Part shown: positions 22,594 to 33,059 of the stretch, piece after piece
Position numbering within the stretch: the first letter of the stretch is position 1
Layout: every line of letters starts with the position of its first letter
Assembly: GCA_001599815.1 (NCBI GenBank)
Contig: BCIA01000008.1
Span: forward strand, 248,001-312,000
Direction of reading: 5' to 3'
Source of the DNA: Furcasterigmium furcatum
Taxonomy: Eukaryota; Ascomycota; Sordariomycetes; Glomerellales; Plectosphaerellaceae
Length of the DNA: 64,000 nt
Notes under the pieces: model-generated
Seen by the model: only the letters and a program-made list of their open reading frames with translations
The model's database searches: none
What the model was told of the DNA's origin: nothing
Position numbers and translations under genes: made by a program

Positions 22594-25500
22594 CTAAATG
22601 GGCTCGTCCCGGGGCTCGATGAGCACCTCGTTGACGGCGACGTGCTCCGGCTGGCAGACGGCGTAGACGATGGACGACGCGACGTCCTCGGGGTCGAGGA
22701 CCTTGGCGCCCGTCGGCTCGCCGAACTTCTTGATGGCCTCTGCGTCGGTTGACATGCCGAGCAGCTCGGTGGCGGTGTTTCCGGGCTGGATGGCGGTGAC
22801 GCGCAGGCCGGTGCCGGCCGTCTCGAGGCGCAGGCTCTGCAGGGTGGCCTCGACGAAGAACTTGCTGGCGGAGTAGACGCCGAGGCCGGGGAACACCTTG
22901 CGGCCGGCGTCCGAGGAGATGGCGACGATGTGGCCCGTGCCGCGCTTGAGCATGTCCGGCACGGTGGAGGAGAGGCAGTGCAGCAGGCCCTTGCAGTTGA
23001 CGTCGACGGTGCGCTCCCACTCGTCGGTCTGGACGTTGGCCATCATGGTGAAGTACATGACGCCCGCGCAGCTGACGAGGATGTCGACGGGGCCGAGCGT
23101 CTCGGCCGTCGTGGACATGAGGGACTCGACATCCTTCTTGCTCGTGACGTCGGTCTTGTGGATGAGGACCTTGCTGCCGAAGCCGACGAGCTTGCGCTTG
23201 ACGCCCTCAAGGGCATCGGTGCGGCGCGCGGCAAGGGCGACGTGGGCGCCCTCCTTGGCGAGGCCGGCGGCCACTGCTGCGCCAATGCCGGAGGAGGCGC
23301 CGGTGATGACGGCAACCTTGCCCGCGAGGCGGCCCTTGTTGATCTTGGAGGTGACGCCGTTGCCTTCGAGGCGACGAGGGGGCTTGGACAGCCAGCCTCG
23401 TGCGAAGAAGTGGCGCGTGTACGTCTCCAGGAGCGCGCTGTCGATCAGCGGGCGGGAGAGGCCGAACGTGGCGAGTGCCTCACGGGTGGCGTCGTTCTTG
23501 AGAACAGTGACGGACTGCAGGGCCTCGACGGTGGGCATGCCTCCACGAAGAATGTCAACGGTGAAGGGCTCATCGCGAACCTTGCCATTGCCCCTCTTCT
23601 CAGACCAAAGCGACACCCAGTCATCCCAGGGGATGCGGGTGGTGTTGTAGCCGAGCTCGCTCAGGAGGTCGAAGATACCACTCGCGGAGACGGGGTTGGG
23701 ATCACCCAGGTGGTAGATCAGCTGGTCCGTCTGGGTGTGATTAGCCAGCGCGATGATGGACTCGGTGACGAAGTCCGCCGGGGTCATCTCGGCGAACCAG
23801 TTGTCGATGCAAGGAGCGCATCCCAGCTGCAAGGACTCGACAATCAGGGCATTCAGCAAGTCGTACGTGTTCGTAGATCCGGTGGCGCTGTGGCCGCTGA
23901 TGGTGCCGGGGCGGTAGATCTTGACGGGCATGCCACGTCGCGAGGCCTCGCACACGAGCTTCTCCGCCACCCACTTCGTCTGGCCGTAGCCGTCGAGCAA
24001 CTTCTCCGGCACGTCCTCCAGCTCGACCATGGCATCCTCAGCCCAGCCCTCAAGCGACGGGGTCAACACGCCGTTGGTAGAAACGTGATGCAGGGTTGCG
24101 CCACTATCGGACGCAAGCCTGAGGATCTCCCTGGTGCCGCCAACGTTCGCATTTCGAAGGGCGGCGTAGGGGTATACCAGGTTGACGGTAGCCGCAGCAT
24201 GGATGATGACCTCGGTCCTCGACGCCAGCTCCTCGAAAGCTTCAGATCCAAGACCAAGACGCTTTCGTGACAGGTTGCCAGGCAAGACCTCAACCCTCTC
24301 CAACATGGAGTCATCCCAGATGCCGAGATCAATAAGGTTCTTGCGGATCCTGGCAATGCCGGCAGGGCGGCAATCCTCATTGGGGTCGCCGAAGCGCACA
24401 AGACAGAGGATGTTGGCCTTGGTGTGCTCGATCAGCGACTTGAGGAGCCAGGCGCCGAGGTAGCCGGTGGCGCCTGTCAGGAGGACTGTCTTGGCCTCGC
24501 TGAGCTGACGCATCGGCGTGCCATTGGACTTAATGTCCTCGGGCAGTTCGCAGTCAGCGCGAAGAACAGCGGGCAGGTCTGCCTGTACGGCAGCCGTGTG
24601 ACCGTCGCGGGCGTCACGGATGGCGTCCAGATGTCCCTGCAGAGTCGGGTTACCGGCAAGCGGTCCCAGGGGCACCGGGAAACCGAACTCTTTGCTGAAG
24701 CGGTTGGAAAGATCGGCCAGAACAAGCGAGTGTCCGCCAATGTCGAAGAAGTCGTGCTCCTCCTTGATGGCGCTAGCAGGCAAGTTCAGCGCCGCCGCCC
24801 ACAGTTTGATGACCTTCTCCATCTTGATCAGAGTGTTGCACTCGACTCCGTTGACCTGGGCCTTGGGGCTGGGCGGCGGAGGGAGAGCCTTCAGGTCAAT
24901 CTTGCCTGAGACACCGTGAGTTGGGAGCGCATCCATCTCCACCCAAAGGGCAGGGATCATGTAGAGAGCGAGGTGAGAGGCTAGCGCTCGCCTGGCAGCC
25001 GGGCTATAGCCGGACTCGTCAACCACCAGATCCGCACGATCCCTCTTGTCGTCGTTGTCGCGCACGACGTAGGCAACGAGCTGTCTCTCAAGGCCGTCGC
25101 CGTGGGAACTGACGGCACAATCGCGAACGGCGAGGTGCTTGACAATAGCAGTCTCGACGGCTCCGGGCTGGACGGTGTAACCACGGGTCTTGATCATGCC
25201 GCCAGCGCGGCCGGTGATCTCGAGAAGACCGGAGGGTAGCAGACGCGCCAGGTCGCCGGTCCTGTACATGCGGGCACCGTCCTCCTTGGCAAAAGGGTCA
25301 GGGGTGAAAGCCTTGGCGGTCGTCTCTGGCAGGTTAAGATAACCCCTTGCCAAGAGCTCACCGCCAACGTACAGCTCGCCGCTCTCGTTGTTTTCGAGCC
25401 GGTTCCCGGACTCGTCCAGGATGTAAATGTGCTCAGGGTCCATTGGAGGGCCCACCGGGCAAACTCGGGTGTTGAAGTCGACGAAAGTCCGAATGTCGCC

Positions 25501-26436
25501 CGCTGCCACCTCGTGGGTCTCGCTTGCGCTGTACACATTCAGAAGCCTCGTGTTGGGGAGGGCCTTGATAGCACGACGGCAGAGGTCGGTGGTGACGACC
25601 TCGCCGTTGAGCCATAGTGACTTGAGATCGGGCAACCGCTTTTCCAGCTCAGGGTACCGCGACAACACCGTGGACAGCAGGGTCGGCGTCATGAGGGTAT
25701 CTGTGATGCGGCGAGACGCCAAGATGCTGACAAGAGCGGTTGGGTCATAGCTGGCCTTGTCAGGGATGGCGACCACCGTGGCACCGCGGAGCAGTGGTCG
25801 CAGGATTTCCCAGACGAAGAAGACATTGCAGGCCACCCTGTCGTTCGGGGTGAGATCGCTCAGTTGGAACCTCAGCTCGTATGAGCGCACGGCAGCTCTG
25901 TGGGGGTTCGCAATGCCCTTGGGCTGGCCTGTGGTGCCGGAGGAGTACGAGACGAAAGCCAGGCGGTCAAGGTCGTCGTCTGCGGGCAGGGGTGCCAGTT
26001 CCGAATCGTCGACGTGGCCGTTGGCTTTGGTGTAGCTATCCGGCTCGTCGATGACGATGACTGGAACGTTCGACTTGATGTGGTCCGCGTGGGCCTTTTG
26101 TGTGAGGACAACGGCGGGGTTCGCATCGTTGACGACGTCTCTCAGGAGGCCAGACGGGTAGGCCAGCTCGAGGACCAGGAACGCACCTCCGGCGCGGAGA
26201 GCAGCGAGAGAAGCAACAACGTAGTCGGCACTCCTGTTCATGAGGATGCCGACAAGACTGTCCCGGCCGACTCCATGGTAGCGGCGTAGGTGATCCGCGA
26301 GGGTCTGGGTCTCCCGGTCCAACTCGGCATAAGTCAGGGACCTTGCCTCATCCTCCAGGGCAATGGCATCCGGGGTGGCCTTGGCCTGTCCAGCAAAGAT
26401 GGCTGCGAGGTCCTTGTTGATGTCGATGATGGTCAT
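22594..26436 (-). CDS. NRPS-like A-T-R-SDR carboxylic acid reductase, probable glycine betaine reductase
   Basis: Single-exon, 1280 residues from ATG at 26436. The adenylation domain has SYSSGTTGQPKG near 162, NVYSASETHE near 300, YRTGDLARLLPSG near 391 and GKIDL near 511. The carrier domain has FFDIGGHSL with the phosphopantetheine Ser near 570. The thioester reductase starts with TGATGYLG near 655 and has YGQTKWVAEK. The C-terminal short-chain dehydrogenase has TGASSGIG near 1040 and YSASKFF. There is no condensation domain. This order matches the fungal ATRR enzyme of Aspergillus nidulans, which activates glycine betaine and reduces it through the aldehyde to choline (established knowledge). 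The aromatic FFVWE segment in the A domain is compatible with a quaternary ammonium pocket, but substrate is inferred from architecture only. Confidence 0.85.
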   Translation of the reverse strand: MTIIDINKDLAAIFAGQAKATPDAIALEDEARSLTYAELDRETQTLADHLRRYHGVGRDSLVGILMNRSADYVVASLAALRAGGAFLVLELAYPSGLLRDVVNDANPAVVLTQKAHADHIKSNVPVIVIDEPDSYTKANGHVDDSELAPLPADDDLDRLAFVSYSSGTTGQPKGIANPHRAAVRSYELRFQLSDLTPNDRVACNVFFVWEILRPLLRGATVVAIPDKASYDPTALVSILASRRITDTLMTPTLLSTVLSRYPELEKRLPDLKSLWLNGEVVTTDLCRRAIKALPNTRLLNVYSASETHEVAAGDIRTFVDFNTRVCPVGPPMDPEHIYILDESGNRLENNESGELYVGGELLARGYLNLPETTAKAFTPDPFAKEDGARMYRTGDLARLLPSGLLEITGRAGGMIKTRGYTVQPGAVETAIVKHLAVRDCAVSSHGDGLERQLVAYVVRDNDDKRDRADLVVDESGYSPAARRALASHLALYMIPALWVEMDALPTHGVSGKIDLKALPPPPSPKAQVNGVECNTLIKMEKVIKLWAAALNLPASAIKEEHDFFDIGGHSLVLADLSNRFSKEFGFPVPLGPLAGNPTLQGHLDAIRDARDGHTAAVQADLPAVLRADCELPEDIKSNGTPMRQLSEAKTVLLTGATGYLGAWLLKSLIEHTKANILCLVRFGDPNEDCRPAGIARIRKNLIDLGIWDDSMLERVEVLPGNLSRKRLGLGSEAFEELASRTEVIIHAAATVNLVYPYAALRNANVGGTREILRLASDSGATLHHVSTNGVLTPSLEGWAEDAMVELEDVPEKLLDGYGQTKWVAEKLVCEASRRGMPVKIYRPGTISGHSATGSTNTYDLLNALIVESLQLGCAPCIDNWFAEMTPADFVTESIIALANHTQTDQLIYHLGDPNPVSASGIFDLLSELGYNTTRIPWDDWVSLWSEKRGNGKVRDEPFTVDILRGGMPTVEALQSVTVLKNDATREALATFGLSRPLIDSALLETYTRHFFARGWLSKPPRRLEGNGVTSKINKGRLAGKVAVITGASSGIGAAVAAGLAKEGAHVALAARRTDALEGVKRKLVGFGSKVLIHKTDVTSKKDVESLMSTTAETLGPVDILVSCAGVMYFTMMANVQTDEWERTVDVNCKGLLHCLSSTVPDMLKRGTGHIVAISSDAGRKVFPGLGVYSASKFFVEATLQSLRLETAGTGLRVTAIQPGNTATELLGMSTDAEAIKKFGEPTGAKVLDPEDVASSIVYAVCQPEHVAVNEVLIEPRDEPI

Positions 26437-27596
26437 GACGTGGGTGGCCACCGGTTGGTGCAAGAGTTTTGACAAGATGTTTGTGATATATCTTGAGAGA
26501 TTTTGGCCTAACGAAGAATATGACTGGCCAATTGGGAAAGTAAAGATGAGGACGAGGGCCAGACAGTGTTGCTCGAGGACGGACTGGCAGCGTCTTATGT
26601 GGAGGAGGAGGTTTGATGCCGCGGAAAGATTGCGTCGTGAAAGTTCAAGGAAGGCAATGGGTCACGAGACTGTAGTGGCCAATTGACATGTGCCCTGGGC
26701 CCCAACGAATTTATTGGACGCGGTGGAGGGGTGATGACACGATGAGCTAACGGCGCGATAAGAGGATAAGGAGCATGTCCTTGCGAAAGGGCAAATCCAA
26801 TCTCATATACCTGGCTCAACTAGGTAGGTACTGTCCTAGTCGACAGCCGCACACAGGAAAAAAAACGAATCTATACTAAGTTCAGACGAGCCGTGTCCCT
26901 GTCGCCGGCGTCCAGACCGGACCAGAACCAGGGACGGGTGTGCAGTCCCAAGGGGCGCTAAGCACTAAAGTGGCGATGATCGAGATCTCTTAGTGGTCTG
27001 CCCGCTGTAATTCCAGCAGGCCGCCCCCCTATAAGAAGCCTTGCCCTGGCTCGGCTGCGAACGCATCCCGCACGGGGCCCCTCCAATTGGCTCCAGTGGC
27101 TCCCGCGGAATGGGGGAGCACGGGGGTTTTCGGGCTAAAGTGGGCGTCACATCCAGTACGGTGCATTCAGAGGCGTGCCATCCCGTCATGATGCATCCAA
27201 GTTCGTAAAACAAACCTGCTGCATGGAAACAAGGCGTGTCAGCTGCGGCCTGTAGGCGTTGAGAAGGCCAAGGCTTGGCTTCAGCCAACGTCAAGTCCCG
27301 GCCTTGGGGGAACCCGAAGGAAGGGTGAGAGCCCCCACGTCTCTTGATGGCTTATTAATGAGAAGTCCGATTAAGGAGGTGGAAGCGGGGCCATCTTGGC
27401 ATGACATCGTGGCTGAATCTGCACCCCACTACCACCAGCCACTCTCCTCCCACCAGCCACGGGTCTGATAAGATAAGCTTGAGTTCTGCAAGCAAAAAAA
27501 TATCGAGGCCAAGCAATTGACAGGCGATGCTATCACCAAGTGCCACTCTGCGACAGCTACCGAACACCACAGGCGGCCACGCCTCTCACCGTCACG
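26437..27596. other. Divergent intergenic region, A-T-R-SDR and UTP21 genes
   Basis: About 1.2 kb carrying both promoters. On the UTP21 side there is a tandem GATA element near 27467-27477. I see no coding region. Confidence 0.5.
27467..27477 (+). promoter_or_regulatory. Tandem GATA motif upstream of UTP21
   Basis: GATAAGATAAG contains two overlapping-spaced HGATAR sites about 120 bases before the start codon at 27597. Fungal GATA factors (AreA type) bind such pairs, but for a ribosome-biogenesis gene a core-promoter role is equally possible. Confidence 0.35.
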
Positions 27597-30500
27597 ATGC
27601 CTCACTCAGATCATGATGGACCCTTGGTCAAGCGCCAGAGGCTCAATGCCGCCAGCAAGGGCAATCCTGCCCAGCGACAGGCTTCCCGCATCTTCGCTCC
27701 CTTCCGCGTAGGTTTCTCCTCCAAACTCCAGGCGGTGTAATCCTTGCTGACACCCAGTGCCCAGACCGTTGGCCTAGTGTCGCCCACCAATGTCCCCTTC
27801 ACTTCGATCCCCCTTGGAAAGACGACGTTCCAGATCACCACATCCGTCGGCAGGGCCCTCCAGACCTACGACCTCAAGCGAGGCCTCAACCTCGTCTTCG
27901 TCACCCGACCCCAGACCCCTGCCGACATCACTGCCACTCTGGCATGGAAGGAAAAGGTATTCGCTGCCTGGGGCGATGCCTCCAAGGGCGAGTCCCAGGG
28001 CCTCTGGGCGTTCCAGCGCGGCAAGAAGGCCGAGGAGCTCGAGCTGCCAGGCGATCTCAACGAACCCATCCGCCAGATCCTCATCTTCGGCTCCTGGATA
28101 GTCGGATGCGCCGTCACCAGGATCGAGGTCTGGAAGACGACGACCCTCGAGCACTACACGACACTGCACACCATGGCGAACAAGAAGGGCGACAACGAGA
28201 TCACCGGCGGCATCACCAACATGCCGACCTACCTGAACAAGATCTTCGTCGGCCGAAAGGACGGCTGGGTCGAGATCTGGAACGTCAGCACGGGCAAGCT
28301 GATCTACACGGTTCTGCCTCCCACGCCCGACAGCGGCTCCGTCACCTGCATGCAGCCAGCACCGGCCTTGTCTCTCCTAGCCATTGCTTATTCCAAGGGG
28401 AACCTGATCATCCACAACATCCTCACGGACAAGTCGGTCGTGCACCTCAACGCTGGTCACGAGGATGAGCCCGTCACCGCCATCTCTTTCCGCACTGACG
28501 GCATGGGCGCCGGACACGACGGGAGGAAGGACGGCGTCATGGCCACCGCGACCTCTGCCACCGGCGACGTCACCTTCTGGGACCTGAATGGCGGCGGCAG
28601 GATCATGGGCGTCCTTCGCAGCGCCCACAACCCGCCCACGGCCGAAGGGCCCCTCGTCCGCGGCGGCATCAGCAAGATCGAGTTCCTCCAAGGCCAGCCC
28701 GTCATCGTCACCGGCGGGCTGGACAACTCGCTCAAGACGTGGATGTTCGACGAGTCCCCGTTCTCGCCGGTCCCGCGTATCCTTCACCAGAGGAGCGGCC
28801 ATGCCGCCCCCGTGCAGTGCCTCCAGTTCCTGCCCTCGGACTTTGATGGCGCGGAGGGCGGTCACAAGTGGCTACTCAGCGGCGGCAAGGACCGGAGTCT
28901 TTGGGGATGGAGTCTGCGGCGGGACGGCCAGAGCACGGAGCTCAGCCAGGGCAACATCCGACAGCAGGCCAAGAAGCACGGTATTTTGTCCGCCAAGGCC
29001 ATGGCTCACGGGCCTACCACGACCCTGGAGGACCTGAAGGCGCCCGAGATCACCTGCATCGCCAGCTCGATGAACCGCGACGGAGGCATCGGCGCCATTC
29101 CCGGAAAGCAGCCCATCTGGCAGAAGAGCAGGGACAGCAAGAAGCAGGTCGATGCCGAAGTGAGCGGCATGACTGGCTGGGAGAGTGTCGTCACCGCTCA
29201 CAAGGGCGACGCCTTTGCCAGGACCTGGTTCTGGGGCCGCAAGAAGGCCGGTCGTTGGGCCTTCCCGACCGGAGACGGGGCCAACGTGTCCACGGTCACC
29301 ATCAGTCCTTGCGGCACTTTTGCCCTGGTCGGATCCGTCCAGGGCGGCGTCGACATGTACAACCTCCAGTCCGGCATCCACAGGCAACGGTTCCCGTCCA
29401 AGCTCACCCCGGCGCAAGCCCGCCAGATGAAGCAGCAGCAGCTCAAGCAGGCGGACGACGTTCTCCAGCTGCACTCGGGCTCATCGGGGGCCTTCCAGCC
29501 CGGCACCGGCAGACACACGAAGAGCGTCACGGGCCTCGTGGTCGACTCGATGAACAAGAACGTCATCTCCTGCTCCCTGGACGGCAAGATCAAGTTCTGG
29601 GACTTCCTGACGGGCAGGCTCCAGCACGAGATCGACTGGGCGCCCATGGTGGGCGTGACGGGCGTGCGATACCACGCAGCAAACGACCTGCTCGTGTTTG
29701 CCTGCGACGACCTCTCGATCCGCGTCGTGGACCTGGAGACCAAGAAGACGATCCGTGAGTTCTGGGGGTGCGAGGGCAAGATCAACGACTTCTGCTTCTC
29801 CAACGACGGCCGCTGGATCATCGCCGCCTCGGACGACGCCGTCATCCGGGTGTGGGATCTGCCCACGAGCCACCTCATCGACGCCATCCGGCTGGAGAAG
29901 CCCTGCACGGCGCTCGCCATGTCGTCGACGGGCGAGTTCCTCGCGGCCACGATCCAGGACCAGCTCGGCGTCACCGTCTGGACGAACAAGACGCTGTACA
30001 AGCACGTCCCCACTAGGCAGATCTCCGAGAAGGAGGTCGCCACGTCCCTGGCACCGACGACTTCCGGAGAGGGCGGCGCTGGCCTCGTTGACGCCGCGTT
30101 CGAGGAGGAGACGCCCGAAGAGGACGACGAAGCAGTCGTGGCCCCGACGATCGAGCAGCTCAGCACCGACATGATGACGCTCAGCCTGGTGCCGAAGAGC
30201 AGGTGGCAGACACTCCTGCATTTAGACCTGATCAAGCAGCGCAACAAGCCTCTCGAGGCGCCGAAGGTGCCGGAAAAGGCGCCCTTCTTCCTGCCGTCGG
30301 TCGGCGCCGGCAGCAAGGCCGCCAAGTCGGGCGAGGTGGTGCCCGCTGCGGATTCCGGTGAGGGCGCTGCCGCGTCGACCTCAAGGATCACGAGGTTTGA
30401 GCAGGGCCGGCACCAGGAAGTGTTCAGCAGCAAGCTCATGGACGGCGCCGCGTCGGGTGACTGTAAGTTTCCTTTATATCGCAATGAGGCTTCACCGGCT

Positions 30501-30857
30501 AACAGGGTCACAGACAACGACTTCATCGATCATCTCAAGTCACTCTCACCATCGACGGCAGACCTGGAGCTGCGGTCCCTGTCCATAGGGGATGCGGGCG
30601 ACAACGAGTCCAACGGCCTGCTGCACTTCATCCGCGCCCTCACAAGCCGCCTGGCCGCGCGCCGCGACTACGAGCTGACGCAGGCTTGGATGACCGTGTT
30701 CCTGAGGTTACACTTCGACCTGGTCATGGGGAGCGAGGAGCTGCTCGGCGCGCTGAAGGAGTGGAAGGCGCTGCAGGAGAGGGAGTGCGCGAGGCTGGAC
30801 AACCTGGTGGGCTACTGCAGCGGCGTCGTGGGTTTCCTCCGCAGCCCGAGGACGTGA
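27597..30857 (+). CDS. UTP21: U3 snoRNP WD-repeat protein Utp21
   Basis: Component of the UTP-B complex in the small-subunit processome, needed for 18S rRNA maturation in the nucleolus. Exons are 27597-27707, 27765-30462 and 30514-30857, giving 1050 residues. Introns are 57 and 51 nt. Exon 1 ends in SRIFAPFR and joins TVGLVSPTNVPF, the conserved Utp21 start. WD40 repeats fill most of the protein (for example GKIKFWDFLTG and DAVIRVWDLPTS), in two beta propellers. The C-terminal Utp21 domain includes TPEEDDEAVVAPTIEQLSTDMMTLSLVPKSRWQ (listed here only as a region from about residue 825) and ends LDNLVGYCSGVVGFLRSP. The 51-nt second intron has no stop and is a multiple of three, so retention would insert 17 residues without breaking the frame. 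The spliced form restores SGDYNDFIDHLKSLSPS. Confidence 0.92.
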
Positions 30858-30977
30858 GGGATTGTATATACCAGCATCTATCTACTGAGCGAATTTACAT
30901 ACAGGCCAAACTGGCTCTGGGGGGTGGCCCCTTTGACAGCGCGCGCTGTGCTCATTCCATGTGTCTCCGTTTTTTCT

Positions 30978-33059
30978 TCAGCTCACCTCCAGCCTCAGAG
31001 CGTCGTACTGCACGTAGATCGCCTCCGTCAGCAGGGCGGGCTCGAAGTTCTTGGCCCCGTACGGCAGGCTGAGGACGATCTCGTTCTCGCCGTCCTGCAG
31101 CAGGGCTGCGTCGAAGACGAACTTGTTCGAGACCTGGTAGCAGATGACGGCCGAGCGGACCGCGCAGGAGCTGCTGTGGTAGTACCTAGAGATGATTGGT
31201 GGTCAGCACGCGAACACTCTTTTCCATCACTTATTAAGCCCGGGGGGAGTGTGGCAAACATACGGGATGATCCAGGGCGCCAGGTCCGCGCCGTTGACGT
31301 TGACGGTATACGCCAGGTTCGCGTGCGGCTCGCTCGCGTTGAAGACGTCCGTGTTGCCCGCGGCCGTCTTGACGCCGGCGAGCTGCACCGTGAAGGTGGC
31401 CTCGGCCCAGTCCTTCTTGCGGTCGCCGTCGACGTCGAAGACGAGGGTCCAGTTGTTCACGTTGCCGTCGCCGAGGTACATCTCCGTGCGGACGCTGTTT
31501 CCCTTTCCGCCGAAGACGGACCAGTGGACGTAGTTGAGGTCGGTGGCCTCGTCGTCCTCGCCGACGTGGAAGCGCACACCCTCGGGGAAGTCTGTGGGGA
31601 AATCGTAGGCGGCCCAGTAGATGAGGTGCTGGGCTGGGGCGAGGGGCTTGGAGGTGTCGGGGGCGTAGCCGTGGAGGTACTCCCCCGAGGACATGTCGGG
31701 GGTGCCGATGCGGAAGAGCTCCGTGCCGGCGGATTCCTCTTCCCAGGAGACGACGGTGGCCCTGCAGGTTGTGTTGCGGGCGACAAGGATGTCGTCTTGG
31801 GTGTAGGTGCCGAAGATGCCGTCGGCATAGATGGTGAGGCGGTACGTGCCCTCCTTGACCATGGGGATGGCGGCGTTGCCGTCCTCGTCGATGTCAGCCC
31901 AGTACTGGTAGGCTTTTGTGTCGAAGACGTTGTCCTGGAAGTAGACACCGGACTGGGAGAGGACGGCGATGGCGTTGCTCGCACCGGAGGGGAGGGCGGC
32001 CCTGAGCCTGAAGGTCGTCCGGGACGAGGTGGTGACATAGTTCGGGACGAGGTGGGCAATGGAGTCGTAGAACTCGGCGTTCCACTCGGGATCGGCGTAC
32101 TGCGCAGCGTCGGCGTGGAGCTCCTCGATGTGCGTGTCTGCGGCACCCTTGTTGAAGTGGTAGTAATAGGGGCCAAAGGTGCGGTCAAAGCCGTGGGTGA
32201 TGTTGGGCGTCTGGTTGCCGTGGTGGTTGGACGCGATGTAGTTGTACACGATCCCATCCGTGGTCAAGTCAGAGAACAGAGGACCTCCAAAGTATGTGTC
32301 CTTTGTGTTCATGACCATCCACGCACCGAAGGTCTCGTTATTCTTGGTCCGCGAGCCGTCGGCAAACATACCGGCGGCCTTGTGGTCCCGGTACGTCGAC
32401 TGGAACGAGTACTTGGTGAAGTAGTCGGACCACTGCTGGACGTGGGCGTCGTTAGGGGTCCTCGTGAGATCCCAGGTGGCGTCCTGGACGGTGATCTGGT
32501 TCGCGAAGGCCTCGCGTCCCGGCAGGGGCGCCCACTGGTCGGGGTTTGTCAAGAGATGCGTCCAGATATCGGTGTTGGGGCGGAAGAGGGAGCGCAGCTC
32601 TTGCAGGTTGCGGAGGAAAGGCGTAGTCTCGTTGTAGTAGGCGACGCGGCTGAACATGTGCAGGCCGCTCTCGCCCTCGCGGAGGAAGATGTACTGCTCC
32701 AGGACCTGGCCCGTGGCGGCGAAGGTGTCGGACAGTTTGAAGCCACCGTACTTCGTGCCGGTCGAGTCCTCTCCCGAGTAGAGCTCCATGACGGGCTTGA
32801 CACCACCGGGCGTCCAGAAGCCGCTAGGAGTACAGTAGCAGTCCAGATAGGGGCCGCGTCCCGTGCTGCCAGATGTTGGCCCGAGGAGGTCCTGGCCGTC
32901 GAGGAACAGATCGGAGATGATGCCGTTCGTCTTGGCGATCGTGACGTTGAGGCGCTCATTGCTGAGGAGGAAGGCGTTGGCTGTCTCGGTTGCTTCGAGA
33001 TCGGCACTGACCCGGGCGGCCAGGAGCCCGAGGGCGGACAGGGCTGAGACGGGCCTCAT
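30978..33059 (-). CDS. Rhamnogalacturonan endolyase, PL4 family
   Basis: Secreted enzyme that cleaves the rhamnogalacturonan-I backbone of pectin by beta-elimination. Exons are 31264-33059 and 30978-31185, joined across a 78-nt intron (GTATGT...CTCTAG), giving 667 residues. A signal peptide ends near residue 19 (LLAARVSA). The order is a large N-terminal catalytic beta-sandwich, then a fibronectin-III-like domain (YRLTIYADGIFGTYTQDDI) and a C-terminal carbohydrate-binding-like domain, which ends YYHSSCAVRSAVICYQV in exon 2, a hallmark of the family. Many N-glycosylation sequons occur. A TATA box sits 100 bases upstream. The gene implies growth on, or attack of, plant cell walls. Confidence 0.9.

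Noticed and set aside
22930..24270. Plus-strand frame of 446 codons inside the A-T-R-SDR gene
   Set aside because: Antisense shadow of the reductase domains.
26437..26475. Upstream extension of the A-T-R-SDR gene by 13 codons
   Set aside because: It would need a TTG start. The first ATG is at 26436.
30924..33047. Plus-strand frame of 707 codons
   Set aside because: Antisense of the rhamnogalacturonan lyase exon. Composition is Val/Gly/Asp/Glu-rich, as expected from the reverse of C-ending codons.
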